A stretch of 64,000 bases of DNA from Marinilabiliales bacterium (GCA_003512955.1 DOTG01000048.1:24233-88232); one strand, 5' to 3'; counted from the first letter of the stretch, positions 47,698 through 57,013 are shown. Notes: generated by a model from the letters alone, not told the origin. Made by a program: numbers and translations.

Positions 47698-48457
47698 CGT
47701 TTTGCCGGCGGAATTCGGCACACACCAAAGCGGTAGCCACTGCAACGTTCAACGATTCCACCTCTTGTGCATTCTCCGGGAAGGAAGGTACCTTGATTTT
47801 CTGATCCAAAATCCGTTGAATATCCGGGGAAATCCCTTTCGATTCGTTGCCCATCACAATTATTGCCTTTGGGGGAAGCGGGTGTTCATACATATCGGTT
47901 CCGGTCAATAAGGTGCCTAGGGTTGTGAACCCTGCCCGATGCGCCTGCTCCAAAATGGGAATCAACTCGCTATAGTGCAAATGAACCCGGAAAATGGAGC
48001 CCATGGTCGATTGAATCACCTTGGGGTTAAAAGCATCCACGGTATCGGGCGAACAAAAGAGCCTCCGGATGCCAAACCAGGCTGCGGTGCGGATGATGGT
48101 CCCCAGATTCCCAGGGTCCTGCACGTTATCCAAAGCCAGAAACAAATTCCCATCGCTCAGGTTTAATGGTCCCTCCTGGGGAAGTTTCGCGATGGCTAGT
48201 ACCTGATTCGGCGTCTGTTGGGTACTTATTTTTTTCAATTCCTGCTCGGTTACTTCAACAAGGTTTGTCCCTTTTGTTAAATTATCGCTATAATGATTTA
48301 GAAAGGGCTTGGTAGCAAAAATCTGAGTTACCTCAAACGGGCTATTTAAAAGTTCCAGTATCATCTTTTCGCCCTCCACCACAAAGCTTTGATGGATTTT
48401 ACGGTACTTCTTATGCTCCAGCGATTTGATAAATTTTACCTGATTTGAAGATATCAT
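47684..48457 (-). CDS. TrmH/SpoU-family RNA methyltransferase
   Basis: 257 residues. An N-terminal substrate-binding domain (VKFIKSLEHKKYRKIHQSFVVEGEKM) precedes the SPOUT knot with motifs ALDNVQDPGNLGTIIRTAAWFG, VMGNESKGIS and VPSFPENAQEVESLNVAVATALV. It would 2'-O-methylate a tRNA or rRNA ribose using SAM; the exact target is not evident. Confidence 0.92.
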   Translation of the reverse strand: MISSNQVKFIKSLEHKKYRKIHQSFVVEGEKMILELLNSPFEVTQIFATKPFLNHYSDNLTKGTNLVEVTEQELKKISTQQTPNQVLAIAKLPQEGPLNLSDGNLFLALDNVQDPGNLGTIIRTAAWFGIRRLFCSPDTVDAFNPKVIQSTMGSIFRVHLHYSELIPILEQAHRAGFTTLGTLLTGTDMYEHPLPPKAIIVMGNESKGISPDIQRILDQKIKVPSFPENAQEVESLNVAVATALVCAEFRRQNVKLP

Positions 48458-48770
48458 CCGTTTAATTTTAAATGTAGTTTAGATAATTGATCCACCTATT
48501 TCGTTGTAAAAGTATAGCAAAGTTGGAGGTTTTCATTAAAAACTTTCCAGATATAAATGGTTTTTTCAGGACAGGTATTATAGAAACCATACAGCCCCTG
48601 TGGTTAATGGTAATTTGATAATCACCATACTTAGGTTCCTATCTTATCCAGTGTATTTGCATTGTACCGATTTTAGACGACTCTTTTACAAATTACGTAA
48701 TTACCTGCCAATGCTTTACAAAGGCTGTTTTTGTCTGGATGGTCATTATTACAATCGTATGAATCGCTTA
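48458..48770. other. Intergenic boundary of the accessory region
   Basis: 313 bp without a gene between the convergently placed ends of core genes and the outer-membrane protein cluster. A 15-base string TAATTACCTGCCAAT at about 48698 is also present in the REP-like region near 10021, the only recognisable repeat here. Confidence 0.35.
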
Positions 48771-49289
48771 TCAAAAATTATATCCATAACCCAGTGAAAA
48801 ATACAAAGGGGCTATTTCAAAATTGTCGGTAGTTACAACTTTTAGGGCTTCCGAAAAGTACTCCTGTTTATAGTCTTGCTCTCCATATTGATAACCTGTA
48901 CTTACGGACAGATTATGTGTTTTAGATGTACCGATAAATCTGTTAAACCTCACTCCAACCCCATATACTGGTGTTAAAACCTTGTAATAATCATTGTTCG
49001 GGATATAGATACTAACACTTGTATTGAAACTGATAAGGTTTTTCTCATTTGAAAAGGCATTAAACCCAATCCTCAAACCGGATAGAAAATCATCAAAATT
49101 ACGGTTAATATCCCGATTACCAGTGCCGGCAAACACTTCACCCCATACAACCTGAGTAAAGATTTTGTGCTGGTAGCCTAGTTCAAATTGGTGCATGGAG
49201 AGTTGCAAAAAGATTTGGTTATTGTTTTGTGCTTTAATGCTGCTAATTAGCAGTAGCATAAAAGCTATACTTAATATTAATTTTCTCAT
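48771..49289 (-). CDS. Small outer-membrane beta-barrel protein
   Basis: 172 residues with a signal peptide ending SIKAQ and alternating beta-strand pattern finishing YFSLGYGYNF, as in porin-family barrels of eight strands. No specific function. Last gene of a leftward trio with the lipoprotein (6 bp away) and the Crp/Fnr regulator. Confidence 0.7.
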   Translation of the reverse strand: MRKLILSIAFMLLLISSIKAQNNNQIFLQLSMHQFELGYQHKIFTQVVWGEVFAGTGNRDINRNFDDFLSGLRIGFNAFSNEKNLISFNTSVSIYIPNNDYYKVLTPVYGVGVRFNRFIGTSKTHNLSVSTGYQYGEQDYKQEYFSEALKVVTTDNFEIAPLYFSLGYGYNF

Positions 49290-49295
49290 CAGGTA

Positions 49296-50015
49296 TTATT
49301 TTATTAGTATCGTAATACTTTTAATAATAGATTTTGCAGAAGTTAATACCACCATGTTTGTATAGATATTTCCGTTGCTTCCATCTGGGCAACTGTAGCC
49401 AATAAGTTCAAGCACTGTTGCTTGAGTTTCGGGGTAAACTGTCGCAGAATAAACTACAGATGGCTGTCCGCTTCCTTCTTTACCTCCGGAATAGTTATTA
49501 TCTCCTTCATTTGCATTTTCAGGAAAGAAATCATTAAAATCCACAGAGTGGTTGAATTCTGCTTTCACCACAAACGGTTTTTTCAAATTTATGGGTCTTA
49601 GTAGAATTGATTTGTTCTCTTTTGGTGTAGCTCCGGTTATTCCATCGGTTAACGGTTTTTCTTTTGTTGGCAGCAACAAACCATCTCCGTAAACAACTCC
49701 TCGTTGAAAACACCAGTATGGAAGAGATTCTTTTCGACGGTTACCTTTATTTGCCTGCCATCCTTCTGTAGCAATTTTATAGGTTACAAATACCGTGGAC
49801 AAATAATTCCCGCTCGTATCTTCTATCCAAATTGCAAACTGCGGTGGGTTCTTTTTAGTTAAACCAAGAAACAAGGGAAAGTCATGCAACCAGTGCTCTC
49901 CGACTTCAATTCCTATGTCAATATCCCCGTCTGTAAAGGATAATTCTTCTTTTTCGCATGAATTTAGAGAAAGTACGCATGTGATAATCCAAGTGTGTAA
50001 TACTATCATTTTCAT
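49296..50015 (-). CDS. Lipoprotein, DUF2271-like
   Basis: 239 residues from ATG 50015, which gives a lipoprotein signal ending LSLNSC; a longer frame starting at 50078 is unlikely. The pattern QFAIWIEDTSGNYLSTVFVTYKIATEGW, SLPYWC and DGITGATPKENKS resembles DUF2271 proteins, which often accompany thiol-redox or FMN-dependent systems. It ends with beta-strand-rich sequence. The family call is tentative; no partner genes of that kind are adjacent. Confidence 0.6.
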   Translation of the reverse strand: MKMIVLHTWIITCVLSLNSCEKEELSFTDGDIDIGIEVGEHWLHDFPLFLGLTKKNPPQFAIWIEDTSGNYLSTVFVTYKIATEGWQANKGNRRKESLPYWCFQRGVVYGDGLLLPTKEKPLTDGITGATPKENKSILLRPINLKKPFVVKAEFNHSVDFNDFFPENANEGDNNYSGGKEGSGQPSVVYSATVYPETQATVLELIGYSCPDGSNGNIYTNMVVLTSAKSIIKSITILIK

Positions 50016-50090
50016 TATAACTATTGTTAAACATTCTTGTGTAAAGTACCACAAAATGAAAACGATTTCTTTTGACAATTATCAAAAAAA

Positions 50091-50663
50091 TTACCTGATA
50101 GCTTTTCGCATCCGGCTTAATGTTTCTTTGGTGATTCCAAGATAAGAAGCAATGTATTGCAATGGAATTGTATTGACATATTTCGTATTTTTCTCTAATA
50201 ACCTCTTATATCGCATTTCAGCCGATTGATTTAATAACAGAAACAGATGCTCTTCTGAATTTATGGCTATTGCTTCAGCGATTAACCGCCCTAAACGTTC
50301 AATTTTGGGATACTTACCGTAAAGGTCATACAAATCATTTTTTGTAAATTCAAAAACCTCCATGTCCACCATCGCCTGAACATTAACGAAGGAAGGTGCT
50401 CCTGTAATAAAGCTGGTGTACGATGTAATAAATGATGGGGCGAAATAAAAATCGCTGGTTATTTCGTTGCCATTAACATCAACATGGTAAAAACGGAAAT
50501 ATCCTTTGTTGATAAAAATGGCTTTTGTACAAACCTTATTGATTTCAATAAAGTTCTCTTTTTTATATATTTTTCTGGAAGTCAATATGTCTTCAATTAC
50601 TCTGATTTCACTTTCCGACAATTGAATAAAACTGTTTATATATTTATGTAAAGACTCTCTCAT
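50091..50663 (-). CDS. Crp/Fnr-family transcriptional regulator
   Basis: 190 residues. An N-terminal cyclic-nucleotide-binding fold (FIEINKVCTKAIFINKGYFRFYHVD) is followed by a long helix and a C-terminal helix-turn-helix with IASYLGITKETLSRMRK. It probably regulates the two downstream leftward genes. It marks the left border of the cassette-like array: the first palindromic site begins 27 bp upstream of its start codon. Confidence 0.85.
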   Translation of the reverse strand: MRESLHKYINSFIQLSESEIRVIEDILTSRKIYKKENFIEINKVCTKAIFINKGYFRFYHVDVNGNEITSDFYFAPSFITSYTSFITGAPSFVNVQAMVDMEVFEFTKNDLYDLYGKYPKIERLGRLIAEAIAINSEEHLFLLLNQSAEMRYKRLLEKNTKYVNTIPLQYIASYLGITKETLSRMRKAIR

Positions 50664-50689
50664 TGTTTAGTCGCCATTTTTTTACCCTT

Positions 50690-50822
50690 GTGGCCAAACC
50701 CGTGAATATGAAATGCAGGTGAAATCAGAGATGTGTTCCTATCCGATGCCACTTGCCTACGGGTGACGCAGGTGCTGAACCTCTGAAACCCTATATTTTA
50801 TATCATTTGCTGGTTCTGGTGT
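50690..50822 (-). repeat. attC-like site 1
   Basis: Starts GGCCAAAC on the plus strand and ends 12 bp before the stop of the DUF4332 gene. The segment CTGAACCTCTGAAACCC matches the same part of site 4. Its cores are the most degenerate of the set. Confidence 0.5.
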
Positions 50823-50833
50823 TTATTCAATTT

Positions 50834-51508
50834 TCAATATTCTATCTCTAAAGGTATTTCTTTTGCTGCATTTACAAATATCTTAATGTCATTTAATCCA
50901 ATCTGGCCCTTGAAAATGCCCTTTTCCTTATTCAACTGGTTTATTTTTGCATGTAAATCAGTTGGGTCAGATTTTGATGCTTTCTCAACCGTATCAATCC
51001 CCAACTCATAAAGCATTCGGGCAAATGTTACCCCAACCCACTTTATTCTCGATAAGTCTGTCAATTTGGTTAATTCTAAAATGTCTCTATCATTTATTCC
51101 TGTTGAATCGGCAAGTTTCTGCCTGTCGGATTTCGTTACGACCTTATTATATAATTTCTCTGTATTTTTAATGTCAACCTTCTCTAACCTGCCAACTGTA
51201 TCTTTTGAAATCCCAGTAAAGTCAGCAATCTTATTTGGCTTTGGAAGGGTACTGTTTAATTCTCTAAGCAAAATAGTCAAATAATCACCCGACAAGCAAT
51301 CAACCTTTGATAGTTCTGCAAACTTGTCCTTTTTTTTGAGTATCTGAATCAACCCTTTAACATTTTTAATCCCGATACCCTCAAAATACCCAAACCGTTC
51401 ATCCAATCTGTCTTTAAGAATCATCCTACTTGGCGGCAGATATGCTGATTCTAATTTTGTCCGATAATCGTCAATTGTTATCTTCTCTAAGTCAATATAA
51501 TATCCCAT
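50834..51508 (-). CDS. DUF4332 (helix-hairpin-helix) protein
   Basis: 224 residues, acidic/basic mixed and helical. Two helix-hairpin-helix-like units are visible (FGYFEGIGIKNVKGLIQIL and IKWVGVTFARMLYELGIDTVEKA), matching the DUF4332 fold, which suggests nucleic-acid binding. No signal or membrane segment. First cassette of the array at its left end; only 54 bp separate its start codon from site 2, so its promoter must be very compact or external. Confidence 0.75.
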   Translation of the reverse strand: MGYYIDLEKITIDDYRTKLESAYLPPSRMILKDRLDERFGYFEGIGIKNVKGLIQILKKKDKFAELSKVDCLSGDYLTILLRELNSTLPKPNKIADFTGISKDTVGRLEKVDIKNTEKLYNKVVTKSDRQKLADSTGINDRDILELTKLTDLSRIKWVGVTFARMLYELGIDTVEKASKSDPTDLHAKINQLNKEKGIFKGQIGLNDIKIFVNAAKEIPLEIEY

Positions 51509-51561
51509 AATTTACGGCTTTTTATTAGTTTCTATCAGAGTCCTGTGTTTCTGTCACCTGC

Positions 51562-51692
51562 TGCCAAACGTTACGTACATGAAAAGTAGGCGTTAGCGTT
51601 GTGCTTCGCTTTCAAAAAGCACAAAAGTTGAAGCGGGCTACAACCATTGAATTTACTACTAAACCGCCTATTTTTTCATACAGTGTTGGGCG
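51562..51692 (-). repeat. attC-like site 2
   Basis: Outer arms ACATGAAAAGTAGGCG and CGCCTATTTTTTCAT pair. The end facing the VapC gene is GTTGGGC (51685-51691), matching GTTRRRY. The centre 51619-51670 is about 80 percent identical to site 8. Confidence 0.7.
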
Positions 51693-51699
51693 GCGGTAT

Positions 51700-52113
51700 T
51701 CACTTTCTTAAGCTATTTAAAAATTCATCTGGAGTCATTACAGGTATTTGAGCTCTTTTAAAATCTTTTACATTTCGGGTTATTAAAATATCACAATCTT
51801 GGCGCAATGCGCTAAAATATTGCAATGAATCTTCGTAGTCTGAAAAATCAGAGTTGAGTCCCTTTTCAATTATTTTCTCATCAAGTTCGCAAATTCTCGA
51901 AATAACCTTAAATTTTCTTAATTTGTCTTTTGTCTTTTCCTGCCCTTCAAATTTTGAAAGAAAATAACTAACAGTTGCGTATGATAATGCCGATACAACA
52001 ATTTCTATTTTTCCTTTGTCTGCAAGGGTTGCAATTTTCGCTGAACTCAAATAAAATGGGTCACGCTCACCTAAAAAGTCAAGCATTACATTGGTATCAA
52101 GAAATGCTTTCAT
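51700..52113 (-). CDS. PIN-domain toxin (VapC type)
   Basis: 137 residues. PIN nuclease features are FLDTNVMLDFL at the N-terminus, a central acidic DFSDYEDSLQYFSAL and CDILITRNVKDF. It would cleave RNA when free of antitoxin. The antitoxin gene lies 1 bp upstream and the stop codon is 8 bp from site 2. A toxin-antitoxin pair of this kind is a typical integron cassette cargo. Confidence 0.88.
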   Translation of the reverse strand: MKAFLDTNVMLDFLGERDPFYLSSAKIATLADKGKIEIVVSALSYATVSYFLSKFEGQEKTKDKLRKFKVISRICELDEKIIEKGLNSDFSDYEDSLQYFSALRQDCDILITRNVKDFKRAQIPVMTPDEFLNSLRK

Positions 52114-52114
52114 T

Positions 52115-52372
52115 TTATTTATACTTTTCAGTCATATGATTTAGATACTCAGATTTATAGTCTAGGTCTGCTGGAATTCTAACCCCTGTTGACATACTTT
52201 TTACAAAAGGTGATAATTCAAAGTCATCTTCATTCTTCCTTTTGTCCTGGCTAATTAGTGATTTTAAATAAGTTTCAATGATTCTTGATAAGCTACGTTT
52301 ATGTGAAGTAGCATACTCCTTCGCTTGTTCGATGACAAATTTGTCAAGTTTTAAAGTTAGTTTAGTGTCCAT
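52115..52372 (-). CDS. DUF6364 antitoxin of the PIN toxin
   Basis: 85 residues. An N-terminal ribbon-helix-helix (TKLTLKLDKFVIEQAKEYA, SLSRIIETYLKSL) binds DNA, and an acidic tail (FELSPFVKSMSTGVRIPAD) should contact the toxin. It is the first gene of the pair and likely represses its own promoter through the inverted repeat just upstream. Confidence 0.85.
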   Translation of the reverse strand: MDTKLTLKLDKFVIEQAKEYATSHKRSLSRIIETYLKSLISQDKRKNEDDFELSPFVKSMSTGVRIPADLDYKSEYLNHMTEKYK

Positions 52373-52383
52373 TGGATTATATT

Positions 52384-52418
52384 TTATACGTGCAAATATA
52401 CATATTCAATCCGTATAA
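52384..52418 (-). promoter_or_regulatory. Promoter and operator of the PIN toxin-antitoxin pair
   Basis: On the minus strand TATATTTG (plus 52393-52400) matches TAnnTTTG, with TTG about 20 bp upstream. It is framed by a 7-bp inverted repeat TTATACG (52384-52390) / CGTATAA (52412-52418), a plausible autoregulatory operator. Confidence 0.6.
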
Positions 52419-52442
52419 TGCAATTTTACTCCAATTTTTTTA

Positions 52443-52586
52443 CTGCCACCTAATAGCTCACGACTACACGCAGAGGAATTTTTACCACTGAACTTCCTAC
52501 GAAGAACCGAACTTCAATTTTACTACTTTCCTGTCCTACGAAGCACTGAAACCCCTGGCTTGCGTGTAAGTGCTGTTGGTGGCTGG
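52443..52586 (-). repeat. attC-like site 3
   Basis: Arms CTAATAGCTCACGACTACAC and GTGTAAGTGCTGTTGG pair (ACACGCA with TGCGTGT at the core). The gene-facing end GTTGGTG (52575) departs from GTTRRRY by one base. It lies 18 bp after the stop of the PepX_C-like gene. Confidence 0.6.
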
Positions 52587-52603
52587 TGTTCTTGTTAGTC
52601 CGT

Positions 52604-53218
52604 TCAATTTTTCCATATTGGAATTTTTATAAAGCTATCGTTATGCCATTTTATTACTAAAGGTTCGCCTGCATCGTTTATAATTTCATCAATTACGGCT
52701 TTTCCTGAACCATAATTGATAATTTCAAATGGATGTTTGTTGATGTTGAGCAAAATTACAAGACGACTTCCTTTGCCTATTTTTTTGCTTACAAATCTGG
52801 TATTGTCAAATGGAGTATTTTCTTTTTTATTGACTTGCAATAGCTGTCGTTTTGAATTGTCTTTGGCATAGCTTGCCCTGCCAACATATCGGGTAAGGAA
52901 AAAATATTTCCCGTTAGGCATAAGTTCATATAATGCCAGAGAAACATCCATATCCTTTTTGTTTATGGTTGTAAACAGATTGCCTGTAAATGAGCCGTTT
53001 ATGGAAAAATCATTTTCAAATGGTTTTGAGGTAAATGTTAGACCATTGCTTACGTCCAATGTGCCAAAAATAATTTCGGGAGTGAAATAATTATTTTGGT
53101 TTTCCCTGTCCTTAAAGTCAACCATTTGTTTTTCAAATCTTTTCTTTTTCGGTTTCGGGGTGACAAGTGCTTTACTATCCAAATAAAATATTAATGTGTC
53201 ATTGTTTATTGCTTGCAT
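52604..53218 (-). CDS. Orphan PepX_C-like domain (fragment of CocE/NonD hydrolase)
   Basis: 204 residues. The order FYLDSKALV, LTFTSKPFENDFSINGSFTG, DVSLALYELMPNGKYFFLTRYVGRASYA and GSRLVILLNINKHPF matches the C-terminal jelly-roll domain of X-Pro dipeptidyl-peptidase/CocE-type alpha/beta hydrolases. The catalytic alpha/beta domain that should precede it is absent, and no remnant of it is seen upstream. Either a captured gene fragment or an independent domain; the former is more likely. Confidence 0.65.
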   Translation of the reverse strand: MQAINNDTLIFYLDSKALVTPKPKKKRFEKQMVDFKDRENQNNYFTPEIIFGTLDVSNGLTFTSKPFENDFSINGSFTGNLFTTINKKDMDVSLALYELMPNGKYFFLTRYVGRASYAKDNSKRQLLQVNKKENTPFDNTRFVSKKIGKGSRLVILLNINKHPFEIINYGSGKAVIDEIINDAGEPLVIKWHNDSFIKIPIWKN

Positions 53219-53257
53219 AGTTGGGGAGTGTCAGTTATGGTGCAATTATGGTGCAAT

Positions 53258-54581
53258 TCATAATTCATAATAAGAACCTGCTCCTTTAGCTTCCGATGAT
53301 TTTAAAATGCCTTTATCCACCAATTCTGACAAGTCTCTTGTTGCTGTGTTCCTTGCAACTCCATAATTTGCCTGATATTCACTATTGGTAATCTTCCCGT
53401 TTTCTTTTACAAACTTTATTGCTTGAATCTGTCGTTCATTCAAACCTAATGATTTCAAATATTCCATATCGAAAACATCTTTTCGAAACTCAACCCAAAA
53501 ACCTGAATATCATAGAAATACTTTGGTTTGGGAATCCCAAACTGCACACATTCGTTTATTATTTTCAAAGTTCCTCTGCCCCATGATTCAATATACCCAC
53601 TTCTGAAAAGTGCATTAGCTATGTCTGGATTATAAGGCTTTGATGGATGTTTAGTCAAAAGCTTTTCAATTGTCCAGTTCTCAGGAAGTTGACCTTCATT
53701 CCAAAATATTAATTTGTCATTATAAACACTAATCTGAATAGGAACACCACCTGAATAATCCTTGTGAGAAACAGCATTTAGTAAGGCTTCTCTTATTGCA
53801 TCTTTGGGATATTCATATTTCTCAACTCTATTCAAGCCCTCATAACTTATTGATGATTTGATATATTTTGAAAAAAGCAAATCTATTGTTTTTTCAATTT
53901 GCTCAAATAAATTCCCATGAACTTCGTCTTGAAACTTTAAATCATCATCGGCTTCAAAGTAACCAATCTTGATGTATGCACCAGTAACAAATTTATCGGG
54001 ATTGGGATGAAACAAGAGTATTGCTGCCCGTTTCAGATATTTATTTTCATTTAATTGCAAGTTGTCAATTAGAAGTTCATTAGAGTCGGTCAAAACATCT
54101 TCTTCAATTCGCTGAGCCTTAACAGCTTTTTTCCTGAAAAAATCAAAGGTTTCTTTTTTAAGTCATTAATGGAAACATTAGGAACAGGAACTGCATCCCA
54201 TCGTTTGCCTTTTCGTTGCAATAGGAATTTATCAAGGGCTGCGCCTTTTAATTCCTGTTTGGTGCTTCCGCTACGATAATGATATTGCCCTTTATAGTTG
54301 ACCGGATAAGGATATGCTTCAACTGAAATTTCAATAAACTCTCCTTTCTCAGTTTGATGCAAATTGACATCAATCAGAATACCAAGAATATCTTTTGTTT
54401 TGTTGGGAATGTCTTCAAGTAGTTTCTTTGAATCTTTGAGTCCAACAACTTCACCAAAATCATTTTTGCCAATATAAATCTTGCCACCGTTGGCATTTGC
54501 AAATCCGCAAATCCATTTAAGATATTCATCTCTCCAAGATTCTTTGTATTCAATATTTTGGTCTTCTGCTATATACTTACT
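53258..54581 (-). pseudogene. Schlafen/AlbA-domain ATP-binding protein, broken by two frameshifts and start loss
   Basis: Three frames join to one protein. Part 1 (54581 to about 54155) has EYKESWRDEYLKWICGFANANGGKIYIG and YHYRSGSTKQELKG, the AlbA_2 domain. Part 2 (about 54155 to 53505) has the ATPase-like YPKDAIREALLNAVSHKDYSGG and SWGRGTLKIINEC. Part 3 (to 53258) has GFWVEFRKDV, then EYLKSLGLNERQIQA and a winged helix ending GAGSYYEL. The first shift is at a run of six T (54154-54159), the second at about 53500-53515. No ATG precedes the first codon: the frame opens immediately after a TAA next to the helicase stop. Either decay or assembly error. Confidence 0.75.
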
Positions 54582-56715
54582 TTAATAGTTTTTTATAGTA
54601 ACGATTCCGTTGTTTAAACATTTTATCAAAATAGTCAATTTTTGCATCCCGATAATCAAAAATGACTGGTGGTTTGCCGGAACGTTGAATCCGTCCGATA
54701 TACTGGACAAGTTTGCCCTCAAACGCAAAAGGATAAGTAATGAAAAGGCATTCTAAATTATCGATATCAACTCCCTCTCCAAAATATTGGCCTGTAGAAA
54801 TAACTATTTTGTAATGACCTTGTTTCAATTGTTCAAGTTTGCTTCTTCGGCTTTGTTCCGAATCATCGCCATGAATTGTAATGGTTTCGAACTTGTCTTT
54901 AAGGTATAAATTTAGAATGTCTACATGGGCTTTTCGTTCAGTAAGAACAAGAATTGTTTTGAAACGATTAACATTCTTTTCAATATCCTCAATAATCAAC
55001 GAGTTTCGTTGAGTGTCATGAATTAAAATCCTTGAGATGGTTTCGTACTTGTCAATTTTATAATCAAACGGAGCAAAGAGATTAGTTTCCCTGATATTTA
55101 TTTCAGCTTTAATGTCGCTTTCCTTAATTTTCTGCTTTTGTTCCGCATTATATAGAATATTCCCGATGTAAACATAAATCAGTTTTTCATCGTTGTTTTT
55201 CCGTTTTGGAGTGGCTGTTAAACCATACAAATAGAACGAATTAAAATTAACTATCGCCTCCCTGAATGATTTTGCAGGAATATGATGGCATTCGTCAACT
55301 ATTATTGTTCCAAATTTATTGGCTATTTTAGAAATCTCCTCGCTTCGGGTGAGCGATTGAATCATTGCAACCGTAACTTCTTTACCAATTGTAAACTTTT
55401 GGTTACCAATTTGCCCAATTTCTCTTTTAGGTATTTTTAAAAAACTTTGAATCCGTTCAATCCATTGGTCAAACAGTTGTTTGCGATGAACAACAATCAA
55501 GGCTGGTTGTCGTTTTTGTGCAATAATTTCAAGCCCTATAATTGTTTTGCCCGAACCAGGAGGAGAAACAATAACTCCAAAATCTTTTTCAGCAATCTTT
55601 TCGAGAGCTATCTCCTGATGCGGCAATAATTCAATTTCTGAATCAAAATCAACAGAATCCAGCTTTTTACGATTGTCTATTACTTTGAATGAAATACTTT
55701 CCTGTTTGCAGAAATTTACAATGTTTGAAACAAAACCTCTCGGAATAATAACTCCCTCGGTAGTTTCCTCAATCAGCCTGAAATATTTTTCAATATTAAA
55801 GGTTGACTTACCCAAGTTCTTTTTAACCAAATAATCGGAATTGAGAAAATTCAGATTGTCCCTTAGAAAGGCAATAAGTTTTTTGTTTAATTGGAAGCGT
55901 TTAAGGTAAACCTGATTGCTAATTTGAATTTCAATATCGGTCGATGTTGCCGGAATAATATTAGACTTTATTGATTCCTGTGGTTTTTGATTAAAGAAAC
56001 TTTCATAAAGACCAAGAAATTTAACTTTTGAGACTTTCTTAAAGCTCGCTATAGTTTCAAATTGATTTTTGTAAGGTTCAAATGTTTCAGTATCCAGAAA
56101 CATAGAATTGTCTTTTTGCATGGCTTTGCCATTTAAAGGCAAGGCTATTAAATTACCCAACCCTTTGCCTGAATGAAAATCCTGATTTGGGAACAACCTG
56201 TCAAAACTGGGTTCTTTTTCGAAATGCGATATTATTGTAGCTTCTCTCAACAATTCGAACATTAACTTGCGGCTTTGTTCAGCCGGAAGGTTTTCTTCAA
56301 AAAAAATCCATAAATGCCCGCCATTACCCGAGCGTGAACGTTCAATGTATGATGGTATTTCAAACTTTGAGCAGTTTTGATGCAGTTTTAATATTGAATC
56401 TTTCCAGTTTTCATTATCAAAATCGGCAGCTATGAAATGGGAAGTATTGTCTTCTAAAAGTGGATAAATCCCAACAGTTTCTTTGCCTGATAAGTGATTC
56501 ATAATGGCATCTTCACCGAAAGGCATATACTCCTTTTTTGAATAATCTTTAAATGAACCTCCGGCAGCTTTGTGTTTATTGTAATCACTCCAATCAACTT
56601 TATAAGCGGGCATATAACCACTTTTCCCGTCTTTCTCCCAACGAACCGCATAAACGTCCTGTCGACCTTGAAAGAGGGATTTGAGAAGGGTTATATGTTC
56701 TGACGAAAAATTCAA
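54577..56715 (-). CDS. TOTE-type archaeo-eukaryotic primase plus DEAD/DEAH helicase
   Basis: 712 residues. The N-terminal 230 or so residues match the TOTE-system primase-like domain (GIYPLLEDNTSHFIAADFDNE with an acidic metal site, RSRSGNGGHLWIFFEE, SGKGLGNLIALPL). From about 365 an SF2 helicase follows: LPHQEIALEKI, GVIVSPPGSGKT (Walker A), IIVDECHHIP (DECH box), LYGLTATPKRK, and in the second RecA fold TIHGDDSEQSRR, STGQYFGEGVDI and QYIGRIQRSGK. Such proteins occur in predicted conflict systems. It is the only intact large gene in this stretch. Confidence 0.85.
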   Translation of the reverse strand: MNFSSEHITLLKSLFQGRQDVYAVRWEKDGKSGYMPAYKVDWSDYNKHKAAGGSFKDYSKKEYMPFGEDAIMNHLSGKETVGIYPLLEDNTSHFIAADFDNENWKDSILKLHQNCSKFEIPSYIERSRSGNGGHLWIFFEENLPAEQSRKLMFELLREATIISHFEKEPSFDRLFPNQDFHSGKGLGNLIALPLNGKAMQKDNSMFLDTETFEPYKNQFETIASFKKVSKVKFLGLYESFFNQKPQESIKSNIIPATSTDIEIQISNQVYLKRFQLNKKLIAFLRDNLNFLNSDYLVKKNLGKSTFNIEKYFRLIEETTEGVIIPRGFVSNIVNFCKQESISFKVIDNRKKLDSVDFDSEIELLPHQEIALEKIAEKDFGVIVSPPGSGKTIIGLEIIAQKRQPALIVVHRKQLFDQWIERIQSFLKIPKREIGQIGNQKFTIGKEVTVAMIQSLTRSEEISKIANKFGTIIVDECHHIPAKSFREAIVNFNSFYLYGLTATPKRKNNDEKLIYVYIGNILYNAEQKQKIKESDIKAEINIRETNLFAPFDYKIDKYETISRILIHDTQRNSLIIEDIEKNVNRFKTILVLTERKAHVDILNLYLKDKFETITIHGDDSEQSRRSKLEQLKQGHYKIVISTGQYFGEGVDIDNLECLFITYPFAFEGKLVQYIGRIQRSGKPPVIFDYRDAKIDYFDKMFKQRNRYYKKLLK

Positions 56716-56722
56716 AATGGCT

Positions 56723-57013
56723 TTAAGTCAGGTTTAGTTTTTCAAATAATACTCGGTTACGCTCTTTCGAATCCTTCAAAATCTTTTCGAAACTTAAAAT
56801 TTCAACACACATATTGTAATTATCATTAAAAGAAAAATATCCATCTCCACTTGGTAGTTGCTTATAACCGGCATCAGAAGCAAAAGCTTTCAGTTTTTTG
56901 GTTAAGTCACAAACAATATATGCATAAATCGGCGTATTCTTTATATAATCAAATTCTCTATCGTATTTATCTTTTGCTTCTCCTTCAATAATTTCTCTTG
57001 CATATTTATTCAA
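56723..57013 (-). CDS. Short protein, possible C-terminal remnant of a GHKL-type ATPase
   Basis: 96 residues, YDREFDYIKNTPIYAYIVCDLTKK and YNMCVEILSFEKILKDSKERNRVLFEKLNL. From memory the end resembles the C-terminus of long Hsp90-like/GHKL ATPases found in defence islands, but the ATPase part is absent. It is 7 bp upstream of the TOTE helicase. Treat the assignment as weak. Confidence 0.4.
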   Translation of the reverse strand: MNKYAREIIEGEAKDKYDREFDYIKNTPIYAYIVCDLTKKLKAFASDAGYKQLPSGDGYFSFNDNYNMCVEILSFEKILKDSKERNRVLFEKLNLT

